NCBI RefSeq assembly: GCF_965638725.1
Contig: NC_134960.1
Coordinates: forward strand, 6,078,501-6,142,500
DNA from: Aptenodytes patagonicus
Taxonomy: Eukaryota > Chordata > Aves > Sphenisciformes > Spheniscidae
Length of the DNA stretch: 64,000 bases
Reading direction: 5' to 3'
Part shown: positions 44,153-56,460 of the stretch, in pieces
How the letters are laid out: each line of letters opens with the position of its first letter
Position numbering within the stretch: position 1 is the first letter of the stretch
The notes under the pieces: model-generated
Database searches by the model: none
What the model was told of the DNA's origin: nothing
Seen by the model: the letters and a program-made list of their open reading frames with translations, nothing else
Position numbers and translations under genes: made by a program

Positions 44153-47100
44153 CCATTAAAAATACCTGGCTACCACTTTGCTTGGTATCATAATGCCTTG
44201 TGCCTAGGCAACTTGGGAATTTAAGTCCTGAGCCTCTAAAAGCAGTTCAGCAGCACTTTCAGCCCTCGGTGGCCATGCTTTCAAATTATGCACGGGAAGA
44301 GAGCAGTTAAGGAGGGAAGGATGTCCTTGGGGAACTGGGAAATAAACCCCACTGAAACATCAAAGCTACCCACGAATGACCTGATATGAAAGATGTTCAG
44401 CTGATAAAGCAGCTGCCCAATACGTCTGTCTGACCTGATATGTGTATCTGACACAAGGAAGAGGCAGTTCCCTCTGCCAGAATAGCTGTGAACCTTCTCC
44501 CAGATGCCTGCATGTACATACCATAACCCACCCCGTCCCAGCCAAACCCATCTCATGTTTATGCCCTCCTGTAGTGCCCCCAGCTCTTCCTTGTGTGGGT
44601 GCTCTGTGTTACCCCTTCTCGAAGTGGGAGAACAGATTCAACTTTCTGGTCCCTGCCAGTGACTATTTCCCTGGCACACTCTGCATGAACCACATGAGTT
44701 CAGATAATGAGGATCTCTCACAAGCCCACAGAATGTGTTGGGCTTTATTCTACTCTTGCTAGGAGTTACTTCAGCTCTAAAGCAAGGCTGAATTAATCTG
44801 TTCCTCACAAAATCTTCTAAATATTATGTCCCTAACTCTTTTTGAAGTCTTTTGATGAAATCTAGTCTGGAAAACACTTCACATGACTATGCCAATAATG
44901 TCTCTGAATGTTCTCTCTAGTGAAAGGACTGACAGAAAAAATGTAATTCCTTCCTAACTACTCACTCTGCTGTCTGCCTTTCCCCTTGTGCGTAGAAACA
45001 CAGTCAAGTGATGGGATCATGTGCATCTTGGTGACACATACAGCTGAGCTAATGCAGGAGGAGGCTGTATTCAAGATAGAAATGACCCACTGAAGTTGTA
45101 GCGTCAGGTCTTGTACCGTTGGGAATTACATCTCGTAGTCTTCTACAATAAATATAATCTCGAGAGTGGAGTCAGCTAAGCAAGAGGTAGGGAAAAAATG
45201 ACCTACAGAAAGTCCAGTCCATCTTCTAGCTAACTGATTTACATTAAAGTTGGCAGATTTGAAGATAAGTATGGAAAGATAAGTATGCAGCTACCAAAGA
45301 CCTGTAAAAGAACCACGGAAATATGCAGTCTTCTATGTGCATTTGCTGGAAAATTACTTGTAGTTGTGTTGCTGAATTGCCTATAGATCCTCAGGGCAGA
45401 ATTCAGCTTATTACACAGACAGGATGAACTGCCTGGTGGCATCTTCCTGACTTCTAGTGGCCGTGACTTGATTGGCTTTGTGCTGTCTACAACCGTACTT
45501 CAGGTAACCTGGCTCATCTTCTGCGTCCTCCTTTTACCAGGTTATAAACCTGTCTAAACAGACAAACTATAAGTGTAGCTGGGCTAGACTAGCAGCATAG
45601 ATTCAGCCTGGTATTCAAAGGGCGGGCCTGCAAGGAAAAGCATTGAATAGCACAATTTGGGAAAGAGCTAAAGCTGAACATTGTGGTTTGTTCTTGGTGT
45701 TCCCAATGAAGACCAATAGTAGAAGACTTATAACTGTTTGTATCATCTCAGTAGGGAATGATGGGAAGTTTTAGGATTCCGCAGCAGAAACGGATCCCAG
45801 AACATAGCTAGAGATGTGATTTCAAGTATAACCATTTTTAGACACTCAGTTTGAATCACTATCCAGAGGAAAACACCTCTGTAACATCTGATGTTTGGTT
45901 GTAACACCAACTCTCTAAGATCATCACCGCCTTTGCAGAAAAGGGTCTTTAAGATAACAATGAGGATCAACTTTTTAAACAAGATAGCAGACAATAGCAC
46001 TAGGTCTGAAAAGCTTCTCATACAGACACCGGGCTTACAGCAGGGCGAGCCATCTTACCAGACACTAATTGTAGCAGATAATGCCTTCTTCAATGACGTT
46101 ATACACAGAGCTAGATTTTGGGGGTGGGAGAGCTTGCATTGTGGCAGCTCAATAGCCTTCATTTGCAATGCAAAATCTATCAGAATTGTTTTTTTAATCT
46201 GACACTGCAGATTACACAGCAGTTTTGACACTCATAAAAAGAGTATTCTTCTTGATCTTCACCATTTGACTGAGCCAGTCTTAAACTTCCCCAGCAGGGC
46301 ACACTGATGAAAACAGGATGCGATAGTAGGTTCTGCTTTCTGTACAAATCCAGACTTGCACATTAGCTAAGCCATATTTGCTGCAGGGGAAGAATTGTTG
46401 ATTTTTTTTTTTTCTTCTTTCCCATCTGTTTTTCCTTTTCTCCAGGGCATCCATTCTAACATCTAATCCTAACACTCTGAGCAACAACATCAGTGAGCGC
46501 ATGACGCCACTAGTGAGGTAGGGTACTTAACAGGAACATCAGCAGCAGCCAGAACTTTAGCCTCTGAGCAAAGTTACTCAGTGGCCATCTGAACATTTAC
46601 ACTGAATGTTTTCTTTTTCGAGTTCCACCAAAGGATGTTTGTTTTTATCCACTCCTTTTATTTCCTCAGTAGCAGCAGAGACGTTTTGAATAAAGCAAGG
46701 GGGATACTTCTGATTGTTTGGATTCTGTTCAAGAAGGACAGATTTATATGTTTACCCTGGAAATGACTTATTGAATCATACTTGTGAGCAGAGCCAGGGA
46801 GCCCCCTTGCCTCCACCTCCCCCAGCTAGTCCTCAGGGCTCTGCCACAATGTGGTTTTCATTATAAGCAGGAGCTGCTGCAGCATTTTCTTCCTTACTAC
46901 AGTATTTTTCATTATGCAGGCAGGAGAACAACTGGGAAAATCAGCCTCTGTTAAGGAAAGAATTGATTAAATCTATTGGGGGACAAAAGTGCTTTTAGAC
47001 TCATGTGTGTGTAGTTGTGTTAAACATGTGATGATGGAGGGCAAGTGGAGCCTTACCCTGTGTGTATAGTCCAGCAATGTGATATAATAAGAATTCATTG

Positions 47101-48739
47101 ACAACGGGCCTCAAGACTCAGTTTGGATCTTTGGTGTGCCCCAGGTTATTGCCTGCAGTTCAGGCGTATTTATTTGATTTGGTTAGGTGATCCTACCAAG
47201 GAATGCTTCTGCTTGCCAGCTCACCACCTCCGAGCAAAAACGATAAACTGCTTCTAGAAAGATGAAGACGTTGAAGAAATTCCTCTTCAGTTCCGGCTTT
47301 CCTTGGGCTTTATGTTTTCATGCTTTCGGTACATGAGGTTTAACCAAATCCAAGATAACTCTCTCGTTTCTGTCATGCCATTATAATGCACTCTGGAGGA
47401 ATACCAGAACGTAAACGTTCACTCTGTTGCCTGGAGGGAGAGAAGACAGAGATCCCATGGGTGAAGAAATAATTGCCACTTTTTGGTGAAAAAAATATTC
47501 ATCACAGTAAGCCGCCGAGTGACTGTGCTTTCTCAGAGCTTTTTTGCCAGCTTCATTCATGTCGCATTTGCTCTGCCATGAGGGATTAGAGACCAACTGC
47601 CTCCTCAGCAAACCATTCTTGTTGTTATATTATCCGCAAAAAAAGCCGTGACACCAACAGAGAGATCAGTCTTGTGCATGTCAGCCCTGTTCACCCCAAT
47701 TCCCACCCGTGCTTGGCACAACAGCGGCCATCCAAAGGAGACCGCTTGCTGCAGACCCCAGGGGCTGTGAGTTGCTGCGAGCATTTCAACACTGTCTTTT
47801 GCCCCATGGAAGTGTCCTAATAAATCCCCAAAATAGTATCAAAGCTTGGAGGGATTTCTACCTCCACAGCCCCTCAATATAGATCAGTTTCAGAGGCTGA
47901 TATGTATCGAATTACTAGTGTTAGCATTATGGTAGAAGAGAAATTTCAGTGGACGACAGAAAGATCTCCTGTTACCCTCTTAAGGGGAGAAAAAGTGAAG
48001 GGCTGTAGGGCAGAACTGCTCTTTGACATGTCAAGTTACAGCCACAAGAGGTTATCTAAAATATCCGCTGTTGATTTGCGTGACCCTGGAAGCAGACACG
48101 TTTCACACAGCAACTTTGCTTGTGCATTTGCTTGTGCCTTTCTTCAGCTTTCTCCTTTTTCATCTCTCACTCCTTCAGCATGAGTTAATTTAGAGGAAGG
48201 TTTACTGAGCGATATCCTGTTTTATATGATATTTTTACTTTAATGAGGATGAGAGATGATGAAGCTGAGCAGTGAACAAGTCTATCTGAACTTTGAAGGT
48301 TTCCATGGGAATTCCTGGTCCAGGATTCACGCACCCCTCCCACAGCAGTCAGTCATGAGGTAGTCTTTGATGATGAGACATGACAGAGTCACCTTTCCAC
48401 AGAACGAGACATTCCCAAATTCATATATTTTCTCTTCTGAGACTTCCTTTTCAGTTGTGGCTTTGCATGAGATAACCCAATTCTGTTGGTTTTTAAAGAA
48501 AACACAAAAACTAGCAGATATAACAATGACTTAGGATATTGAGCAAGGAACTATATACCCAATTGTAACTACTTGAATCATTCTCCAGATGTACCTAGAG
48601 CATCCCTACCATGTTACATGAAATTTTCTGGGGCAGGGAAGACCAGCTCCCATGTCTCTGACAGAAACAGCACTGCAGAAGCTCTTCTAGACACACATTT
48701 TCAGTCTAATAGCAAAGCTCAGAGCAATGTGACATTTCT
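44153..48739. other. Intergenic stretch without recognised genes
   Basis: Overlapping short frames on both strands (for example 45743-46021 minus and 45891-46202 plus) show no domain or splice support. A T12 run lies at 46400-46411. Confidence 0.5.
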
Positions 48740-51420
48740 TGCATTGGGTGGGACGAATGATATTTCATTAATCATTGCTTGTTTTGGAGTTACATCACAG
48801 TCTATGAAATTGAAAAACAGAGTACGTTGTGTAGTTTCAATAGGTTTGACCATCAAATTACGCCAGTCATCAGTAATAGGGGAGTGGAACAGGCCACCCT
48901 CATGGGTTATGGGTTAACGCCCAGTGTGGTTTTTTGTCCTACCTAATGTCTTTTTCATCTGAAAGTGGCTGTGTCTAAATCACACTGAAAATTCCACAAA
49001 TGAAAAATTGTGTCATTGATTTCAGCTTTACCAACCATGATGTTGAATATGCAGTCTGTCCCAGCAAAAAGACTTCTATTTTTCATGTGTTAAAAATCAG
49101 ACATAGAACTGCTAGAGTGAGGCCTGTTAAAATTTGTCAGTGATATTTTAAGTAACCGACATTAGGGATTTTTGAAACTCGACGTATTTGTGAATGGGAA
49201 ATACATAACCAACGCTCTTGCCATCAGCTTTCAGCGTTACAAGGCAAGACTGGCCATTTTCAGTTGCGACCTTTGCCCACTCTTGTACATTGCTCAAGTA
49301 CAGTAAAATTAATACCAAAAGAACGGATGAATTCTTTGAGGGATCCAAGCTATGCACTGCTGGGTACCCAGATCCAGCTGGCTGCCCTTTGCAGCAGGGG
49401 GTCTTCGTAGATGTGGGCTATTGTGGGTGGAAGGAGCAATTCTGTACACACAGCAGAAGACAGGATCCTGCAGCAGATGCTGGAAGTTTCTTGCCAACCC
49501 TTAGCCTGGAGAGGCCGTCTGAGCACTTGGAGATTTGGCCAGTTCTCGTTCCTGTTGAAGTAAATAGATTTTGGCATCATTCTCAATGGGCAGCATAATC
49601 AATCTTCCAGGGGGGTTTCTCCCACATGTGTGATTAAGTCTGTGTACAAGCTCCTGAGTCAGTATTTCATTGGTCATTCCTTTAATTGAGTTTGTACTTT
49701 TCAGACGTACAAAATAAACATTGGTTTCCTTTGTTAAATAGAGAGGAATAAACTGGGGTTGCATACTTTTATTATCAGGAAATAGTATAACACTCAAAAG
49801 TCAAAAGCGTGCAGTTTAGTATGCTGTACAGCTAACCCTGGGATGAAAACATCCCATTATTGATATCAGAAAAAGACTTTGCACAATAGTATTCATTTAC
49901 ATATGTATTTACATTCATACATGAAGCAAGATGTGGTTAGCCCATAAAAATGTAGAGAATGATAAAGCAAGAGAAACAATATATAAAATGATAATCTTCT
50001 CCATCTACAATATTCAACTACATCTGTGTTGGATCAGAGTTTGGCTGCTGAGGATGAACTTTCAGAATATGTTGTTCCCATTTTCGGTTCTTTGGGGAAT
50101 TGGGGAGCTTTTCCTCTGAATTTTCATAAGCTCTTCTTTTTATATTGCAAAGAGCTCAGCAATTAGAGAGTTATAATGTGGTAGATCCTTAGGCAAGAGA
50201 AAATGCTATATGGCATTTTCTTTTTCACATATTTGTAAACTTCATGTGCCCGCAAAGACTTGGGCAGAAAGCTCCTCAGCACATAACCATTAGATGGCTG
50301 GGAGGCAGATGCACTCCAATTTCTGAAGTGGAAGAAGTCAAGATGTTAGAGCCCGATATGCCACTGCAGTGGCCCAAGTCATCATTACTGAATAGTTCCA
50401 ACCCTGAGACTCCAATATCCAAACATAGACAGTCTGACACTCTACTGTCACACCAGGAATGGAGCTGGGCAGTCCCTGTAGTAGCTTGTAGCAGAAATGT
50501 CTATTGAGCAGCAAGGGTTGAAGCAATTAAAGAAAATGTAAAAGCCAAGAGTACAAATAGCTGGCTACATTTTGAGATTTTAACACCCAAGACTCAGAAT
50601 ACATTGTCTGTTGTACAATGCTTCGTAATGAATTTCTGTGTAGTCCAGTTCTTATCCCACTTTGAAGAGCTATCATTTACCAGGTACAGCGTCAAAGAGC
50701 TCATTCACTGGCATTTGTTTTCCATTGACATGACTTCACGGCCAAAAGCTGACCACGTCCACTCAAGCCTCTCAAAGAATGATCCTATAATTGAGAGATG
50801 GCCAATTTCTGTGTGCTCGAGGGTCCACTTCATTTCTTGTCAGATATTCACATGGCAGTTCATGTAACCTAATAAACCCTGCTCGAATCTGCAGCAGGTA
50901 ATGTTCCCGGTGGCCAAATGAAAAGCCATGGGCTTTTTAATTCCAGCTCTAGGTCCTTCTCCTAAACCGTAACTATATGGTTGATTAGAAAGCTGGATTT
51001 TAGTAATTGGGGTAGTGCCCTTAAGACCATATTTAGGAGACCTTACTTTGTACGGTCTAATCATATGCTTACTATGCACAGGCTCACAGTAGTGATGCTG
51101 GAAGTACCACATTGCAGTGCCACTAGTGACAGTGTCAGAGTGGAAGTGGTTTAATTAGTAAATGTTTTCATCATAACACTGTGGGATTCTAGATCTGACC
51201 ATGCAGCCCAGGTAATGCTGTCTGCCCTGTCCTTTTTTCCCTGTTATTTTTAATTCTTCTGTTGCTGTGGGAGGTCTTGCTGGGATGTTCCTGATTTGGA
51301 GATCAGTGCTTTGCATCATTTCCCTTCTAAACCAGATTTGCTCTCTCTGTTGTGGTAAGCAGTGAGACATTATAGTAGTTCGCGTTTGTTTAGGTTTGTG
51401 GATTTTTTTGATGGTAACTA
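48740..51420 (-). pseudogene. Decayed protein-coding remnant of unknown origin (glycoprotein-like)
   Basis: Successive minus-strand open segments in changing frames: about 51418-51155, 51112-50840, 50830-50590 (with stops), 50526-50338, 49800-49501, 49586-49350, 49357-49148, and further short stretches near 49090-48970 and 48895-48745. Their composition looks more like protein than chance, with repeated N-glycosylation sequons (NIT, NDS, NWT, NYS, NHT, NRS, NDT), spaced cysteines and a hydrophobic run VLLVLILLYL near 49320. They are interrupted by stops and frameshifts, and I see no clean splice sites joining them. I do not recognise the family. A decayed gene or an old viral glycoprotein insertion are both possible; no gag, pol or LTR is adjacent. 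Confidence 0.35.
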
Positions 51421-53020
51421 CTTACACATCCCCTTTTTGTAGCAGCTGTTTTTCTGTAACTTGCATCTGTGGCATGTTTTACAGGCCAGAAGATAACAGA
51501 TTTGTTGCTGAATGTAGACATAATGTACGTTGTCAAGACTCATACGCAGTGAAAATCTGCACCCCTTCAGAATGCACCAGGGTTTATTTGTTTTCTCAGT
51601 TTAAACATCCCTAACTGATCACTTGCTGGCTGGAGTTGGGCACAAATTCTGTGGCAGGATTGGGGGGGTTGATGGCTCAGGAATATTTGAATCACTAAAT
51701 CAGTTTGGAGGGTCGGGGGTGGCATTTTACTCCTACAACTTGTGCTTTTCTAAGGCAATAAAGTAAAAATTGTAACAGGCTGCTATTCCGTTTCTTATGA
51801 CACTTACAATGTTCACTCTTAGCTAATCTATCCTAGTAAACTGCAGCACAGTTCTACCCACAAAACAGGGATTTGGATATAGTCATATGGCAGAGCCACA
51901 GAACAACCAGCCAGATTCAGACCTCCCTTCAGAACTGCCTTCCCCTACACCTCTGAAAAAGAGTGACATTCAACCCTGACACCTGGGCAGTCGCTGCTGT
52001 TCATTAGTCATATGAGGTTGTACATAAGAGCAGTACACAAGAGGACATGTGAGCAAACCTTGGTTTGTAGCTAGAGAGAAAGAGCTGTTTGTGTTTCCTC
52101 TGCTAGTCACCCTCCATGGGGCCAGCACGCTGCGCGCCAGGTGACTTGCTTGAGAGAATGTCCAAAGTGACTGGCACGGAACGCAGCATGCAAGAGAGAC
52201 AGAAGACATGCCCATGTAACTTACACTATTGGACCCACTATGAGCTTGGGTACCCAGGTTGGTAAAACTGTGCTGAGTTCTCGAAGTCCTGCATTGAACC
52301 CAACGTGCTTCCTGGGGGCTTGGAGCTGAATCTCTCCCGTCTCTTTGGCACGAGGCAGCTCTGATCAGGAATGGGCAGATCAAGTCCCTCCCAGCCCCAA
52401 AGGCTCGTCATACATGGGCAGAGCCTCCTGCTGCTTATTTTAGTGTTTTGAAACAAAAGCATTCATGTTTTTCATTGCAGAAGTCTTCCTTGCTCTCCAC
52501 CAGCTGGCATCAAACCTCCCAGCATGGCAGCTCATGAGAGAGGGGAAGGAAAGGTGACCAGAAAGTATGAGAAAGGCAGAAATAATGGATTTTAGGGGAG
52601 GGACTCCTTCACTAGATCTACAGTTTCCTTTACCCTGTCAAGACCCAAAGTCTTCCAAGTGTCATGAATCAAAAGAAACCTAAAAGGAGAAACACAGATT
52701 TTTTTTTTTTGCTTGTCCCAAATCCAACAGAATGGAGGATTTTCTTAAATTTAACAACCCAAAACATTTTCATTTTGCTCGAAACCTAATTTCCTGATGT
52801 TTTATCTAACTTCTGGAAGATTTCCGTATCTATCTCCTTCAAATCTCTCCTTTAACTTCAATCACTGCATTTCATACATGGAATAACCATTATAGCACCT
52901 GAGTGTGCCTGAAGTCTCGTCCATATTCAGATGTAGAAAAACAGGATAAACCCATATTGCACGTTATCAAAGGTAACACCGGTTACACTAACAGAATCTT
53001 TCCTCGATATGTGATTTTCT
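51421..53020. other. Gene-free stretch beside the decayed remnant
   Basis: Two overlapping minus-strand frames (51970-52383, 137 codons; 52238-52462, 74 codons) have no recognisable domain. They may be chance or an extension of the neighbouring remnant. A T11 run lies at 52700-52710. Confidence 0.4.
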
Positions 53021-53021
53021 A

Positions 53022-53490
53022 AACAACAGGAATGTGGTAGATCTCAGCTACCAAGACTTCAGTAAAGCCTTTGGTTAGGTATCACCAGGAAACTCAAATA
53101 AATTGGAGGAAATGGGTATTAATAAGGAACTGTTGATTAAGTAATTTCCCCAGCTAAAGAGAAAACACTGATTTTGCATTGAAAAGGGAAATACCAGATC
53201 AGCAGCAGAAAAAGGAACTACTGACTGCCCACATCACATGGGGAGTTCCTCAAAGACAGATTTTGAGAAATGACATCTTCAGTCTACGCAAGTGAGAATG
53301 GACACCGATTGCTTTCTATAAATACTTGGAAAGGTATTGCCTGTGAGAGAGAAGAGCTATTTAAGAGCGATTTTGGCAGGGGAACAGATGAGGTTAACTG
53401 ACCACAGACCAGTTCAGGCTGGGAATCGGGGGTTTCTCACCATCTGAGCAGTGTGGTTCTGGAATAGCCTCTAACAGGTGAAAAACCCAA
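53022..53490 (+). mobile_element. Old CR1-type LINE fragment with reverse-transcriptase trace
   Basis: The plus strand reads GTGGTAGATCTCAGCTACCA then AGACTTCAGTAAAGCCTTT, translating to VVDLSYQDFSKAF, the LINE reverse-transcriptase segment of CR1 elements, followed by a stop. Further on, GGGGAGTTCCTCAAAGACAG recalls the G-V-P-Q-G region, and the part near 53310-53480 recalls the CR1 3' region. Internal deletions and stops show long decay. Confidence 0.65.
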
Positions 53491-54830
53491 CTAACTGCAC
53501 CACATATTGTGGCATTACCCAGGAGGGGGCTGTGCCATAGGGTGAGTTATTTATTCCCAGATTTATGCCACTGCAACCCCTTGCAGCATGTGCCACAAAG
53601 GTGGCAGCTGTTCTTTAGCCCTGCAGGTATCACAGACTGAGCCACAGCGGGGTGATGCTCCAGCTCCTCTCCCAGTGCCCCGTTGTGTGCACCAGCCTTT
53701 GGGCATGGCCGCTGAATCCACCCTCTGGCTCCTGCCTCCTGCAGCACAGAGGCGTCGTGTTGTAACCTCTCAAAACCTCAGAGAGAAACTTCTCTCTAAA
53801 ATAGAGCAAAACTGAGCTCAGCAATGCCAAAGGAGTAAAAATCCTCGTGTGCTGCTGGCACTCTGGAGGCAGTGGAGGGTTGGCATGGTCCCCAGGGTGA
53901 CCTAGAGCAGTCCCACGGCTGCTTCATGAGGATCTGCACGATGGCAGCCCACCATCCACCCTTCCTACCTTCTTCCTCCCTCTGCTCTCCATCTTTCTTC
54001 CCGGTGTGTATTCACCCAAGGGGACGAGGAGGCAGACAGAACAGGGATGATGCCTGTCACGGAGACAGACGTGGGATTCTGGAGGGGCTGTTTTCAGCCT
54101 CCTTTGCAGTCCTTTCACCACTATGTGAGTGGTGCAAAGAGGTGAAATGCGGCTGCACGTCCTTCCCTGGCAGTGTGGAGGTAGGGCCAGCACTCTCCCA
54201 GGCCGGTTTTTGTGGGCGCAGTGTGCCTGGGAATGGTGGGTGCTGTTTGAAAGGGGAGGAGGAGGGACATTTCCCTGTCTCCTGCGCAAGGGTCACAATT
54301 TGACCCTTAAAACCAAAGAATGTGAAGTCAACTTGTGAGGATTAGAGATGCTGGGATTTGGATTTTTTTGAGTTTGCTCTGCGCTTTAAAAATCCCACAA
54401 GCATGGGGGAAAAATATGCATCCATGCAGTCTGAAGCTCTTTTGGCTTCCAGCTCAGCTCAGGATGACTGTGGCACAATCAATTCCAGATGCCGAATTTC
54501 CGGCAGTGGCTCACACACACACACAATTCTTCAGCTCCACAGGCTCAGACATAATCCCAGACTACTACAGACAGCGGAGACTGGCAGCATGAGAAAGAGA
54601 GACATTACAAGCTCCCAAAGTCATTCCCCCTAGACCTGACTGGTGCACAGTCTAGTAAATATTGTGGGGTTTTTTAGGAGCGTGTTAGCGGGATGATGTC
54701 CCCTGCCTGTGGTAGCCACAAAGGAGCCCAGCACATTGCGCCAGGAGCACCAGTTCACAGAGCTTGGAGCAGTGTCATTTCTAGCCCCAGGGGATTGCAA
54801 ATCAGGATCAGGATCAGGCCTCCAGAGGTG
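53491..54830. other. Intergenic stretch without recognised genes
   Basis: Moderately GC-rich. Overlapping frames on both strands (such as 53872-54303 plus and 53924-54289 minus) cancel each other as evidence and carry no domain. A short CA repeat lies at about 54511-54525. Confidence 0.5.
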
Positions 54831-55160
54831 TAGCTCAGCGATAAAAGTGGCTGGTTAACCTGTTGCTGGTTGTAGGCAGAAAATTAATGATCTGATTCCA
54901 ATTATAAATATCCCAGAGAGGGCTAATGATGATTAATCTGTTGTTACAGAGTTAGTCTTTTATGACGTGTTATTTATTGCTCGTATGACTGTACTCACTC
55001 ATGACACCTGTTCCTCATGGAAACATCTATCACCTATTAAATCTTTGTAAGTAATTTAGTAGGGTAACCATCATGTATAAATAATACTTATGTCACTTTT
55101 TAATACGATGAATGACACGAGATCAATTGACAATGCATAACCAGAATTTACAGGATCAAA
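54830..55160. promoter_or_regulatory. Candidate conserved noncoding element
   Basis: AT-rich, repeat-free, with clustered homeodomain- and AP-1/CRE-like words: GCTAATGATGATTAATC, TTATGACGTG, ACTCATGACAC and GATCAATTGACAATG. The look is that of an enhancer, but conservation is unproven. Confidence 0.28.
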
Positions 55161-55549
55161 AACCCCAGATACATTTTACATCTTGCATTTTGTAAGGCTG
55201 CTGCCCGGTATCAGTAACAAGAAGCAATTAAACCGTAGCATCTCACTGGCATGATGAGGGAGACCGTCTCCACTCCTCCCATGCAACACAAATCAGAGCC
55301 TCTGCTGCAGACAATAGACTCCAGGAATACCCACAGGCAAAGGCTCTAGCTGGGACTCAGCACAAGGTCAGAGGAAAGCTAATTTTATTAAGAATTTTTA
55401 CTATGAAGATATAAACTTGCAATAAAATGTTAGCAACTGCTTTAGGCTGGGATTTTCCAGAAACTTAAGGGGCAATAGGTCGCCAAATCCCACCAAACTG
55501 GTACCCGGCTCTTACAGGCTTCTCTGAACAGCCCAACCTTCACTCTGAC

Positions 55550-55760
55550 TCATTACCCATTCCACTGCCATTATTTCTTCATAAGCTTTTGTTTAAGTTA
55601 TTGTGCTCTTAATTTCCTCTTTCACAATCCTTTAGTGATTCCAGCAAAATATTTTAATTCAGATTTCTGGATTTGCATTTGAACATTTAAAGGGTTAAAA
55701 TTAATCACAGCTTCTCATTGGCTCAAGGCAATCAAAGGTTTAGTATACACATTTCAGAAT
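55550..55760. promoter_or_regulatory. Candidate conserved noncoding element
   Basis: AT-rich with an octamer-like ATTTGCAT (55672-55679), GGTTAAAATTAATCA, an inverted CCAAT (CTCATTGGCTC) and a TCF/LEF-type ATCAAAGG near 55731. Suggestive only. Confidence 0.25.
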
Positions 55761-56345
55761 AATATTTCTCCTAACTATCATTTGCCAAAGCCCAAGTAAA
55801 AAAAAAGGCAACTGGATCTTTACCAGACATGTAAATACTGGGGCAAACCCAAGTCTAGCACAAACAGGTGAACCTCCGTTAATCGCAGTGAAGATACGTT
55901 GGCTGTGTAGTTGTTCAGCTTGATCCTAAGCAAGGAAGTGTACCGACAAAAGTAAGGCTGTACTCACTATGAGCAATGAACTCCCACAGCTCAGGTCTCT
56001 GACTAAGGGCTGCTTCACCAGCACCGTCATTATTTCATCACATATGAACCTTTATTTTTTCAGCAAGAAACCATTTCTCCCAACAGATATATAAAAGCAG
56101 GTTAAGTGGGCGTAAAACTGGGCATGAGCGAAAGATCTGTCAACAGAAGTGTCAGGTTTGTAGGAAAGGCTTGGAGACACTCCGACATCAGGATTTACTT
56201 CTGACTTGACTGTGCCTCCAGAGTCTCTGTTATGCAAGATTTCTCTATAGACTGCCCAGGAGTGTGAAGGAAAAAAAAAAACCAACAGCTGTGAAGCATC
56301 TGGAGTGCCAGGAACATCTAATTGCAGAGTAATTCAAGTGCCTCC
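55761..56345. other. Intergenic stretch without recognised genes
   Basis: Single-copy-looking sequence; the 77-codon minus-strand frame 56052-56285 has no recognisable content. Confidence 0.5.
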
Positions 56346-56349
56346 AATG

Positions 56350-56460
56350 AGCCACACAGAACAAAGGTGACTTGCCCGGATCACCCAGTGGGCCCATGGC
56401 CAAACTGGAGTAAGGGTCCCAGCCTCCTAAGCCCCAACCAGCTGAGCGTACCTCCAGCTA
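56350..56460 (-). mobile_element. MIR/L2-like relic
   Basis: AAAGGTGACTTGCCCGGATC, then ACCCAGTGGGCCCATGGCCA and GGGTCCCAGCCTCCTAAG, recalls the common GTGACTTGCCCAAGGTCACA...CCAGGTCTCCTGAC pattern read from reverse MIR or L2 copies. Diverged. Confidence 0.45.

Noticed and set aside
49218..49598. 126-codon plus-strand frame as a gene
   Set aside because: It lies opposite the protein-like minus-strand segments, with no domain or splice support of its own.
53872..54303. 143-codon plus-strand frame and 121-codon opposing frame
   Set aside because: They overlap on opposite strands and neither has a domain; most likely chance.
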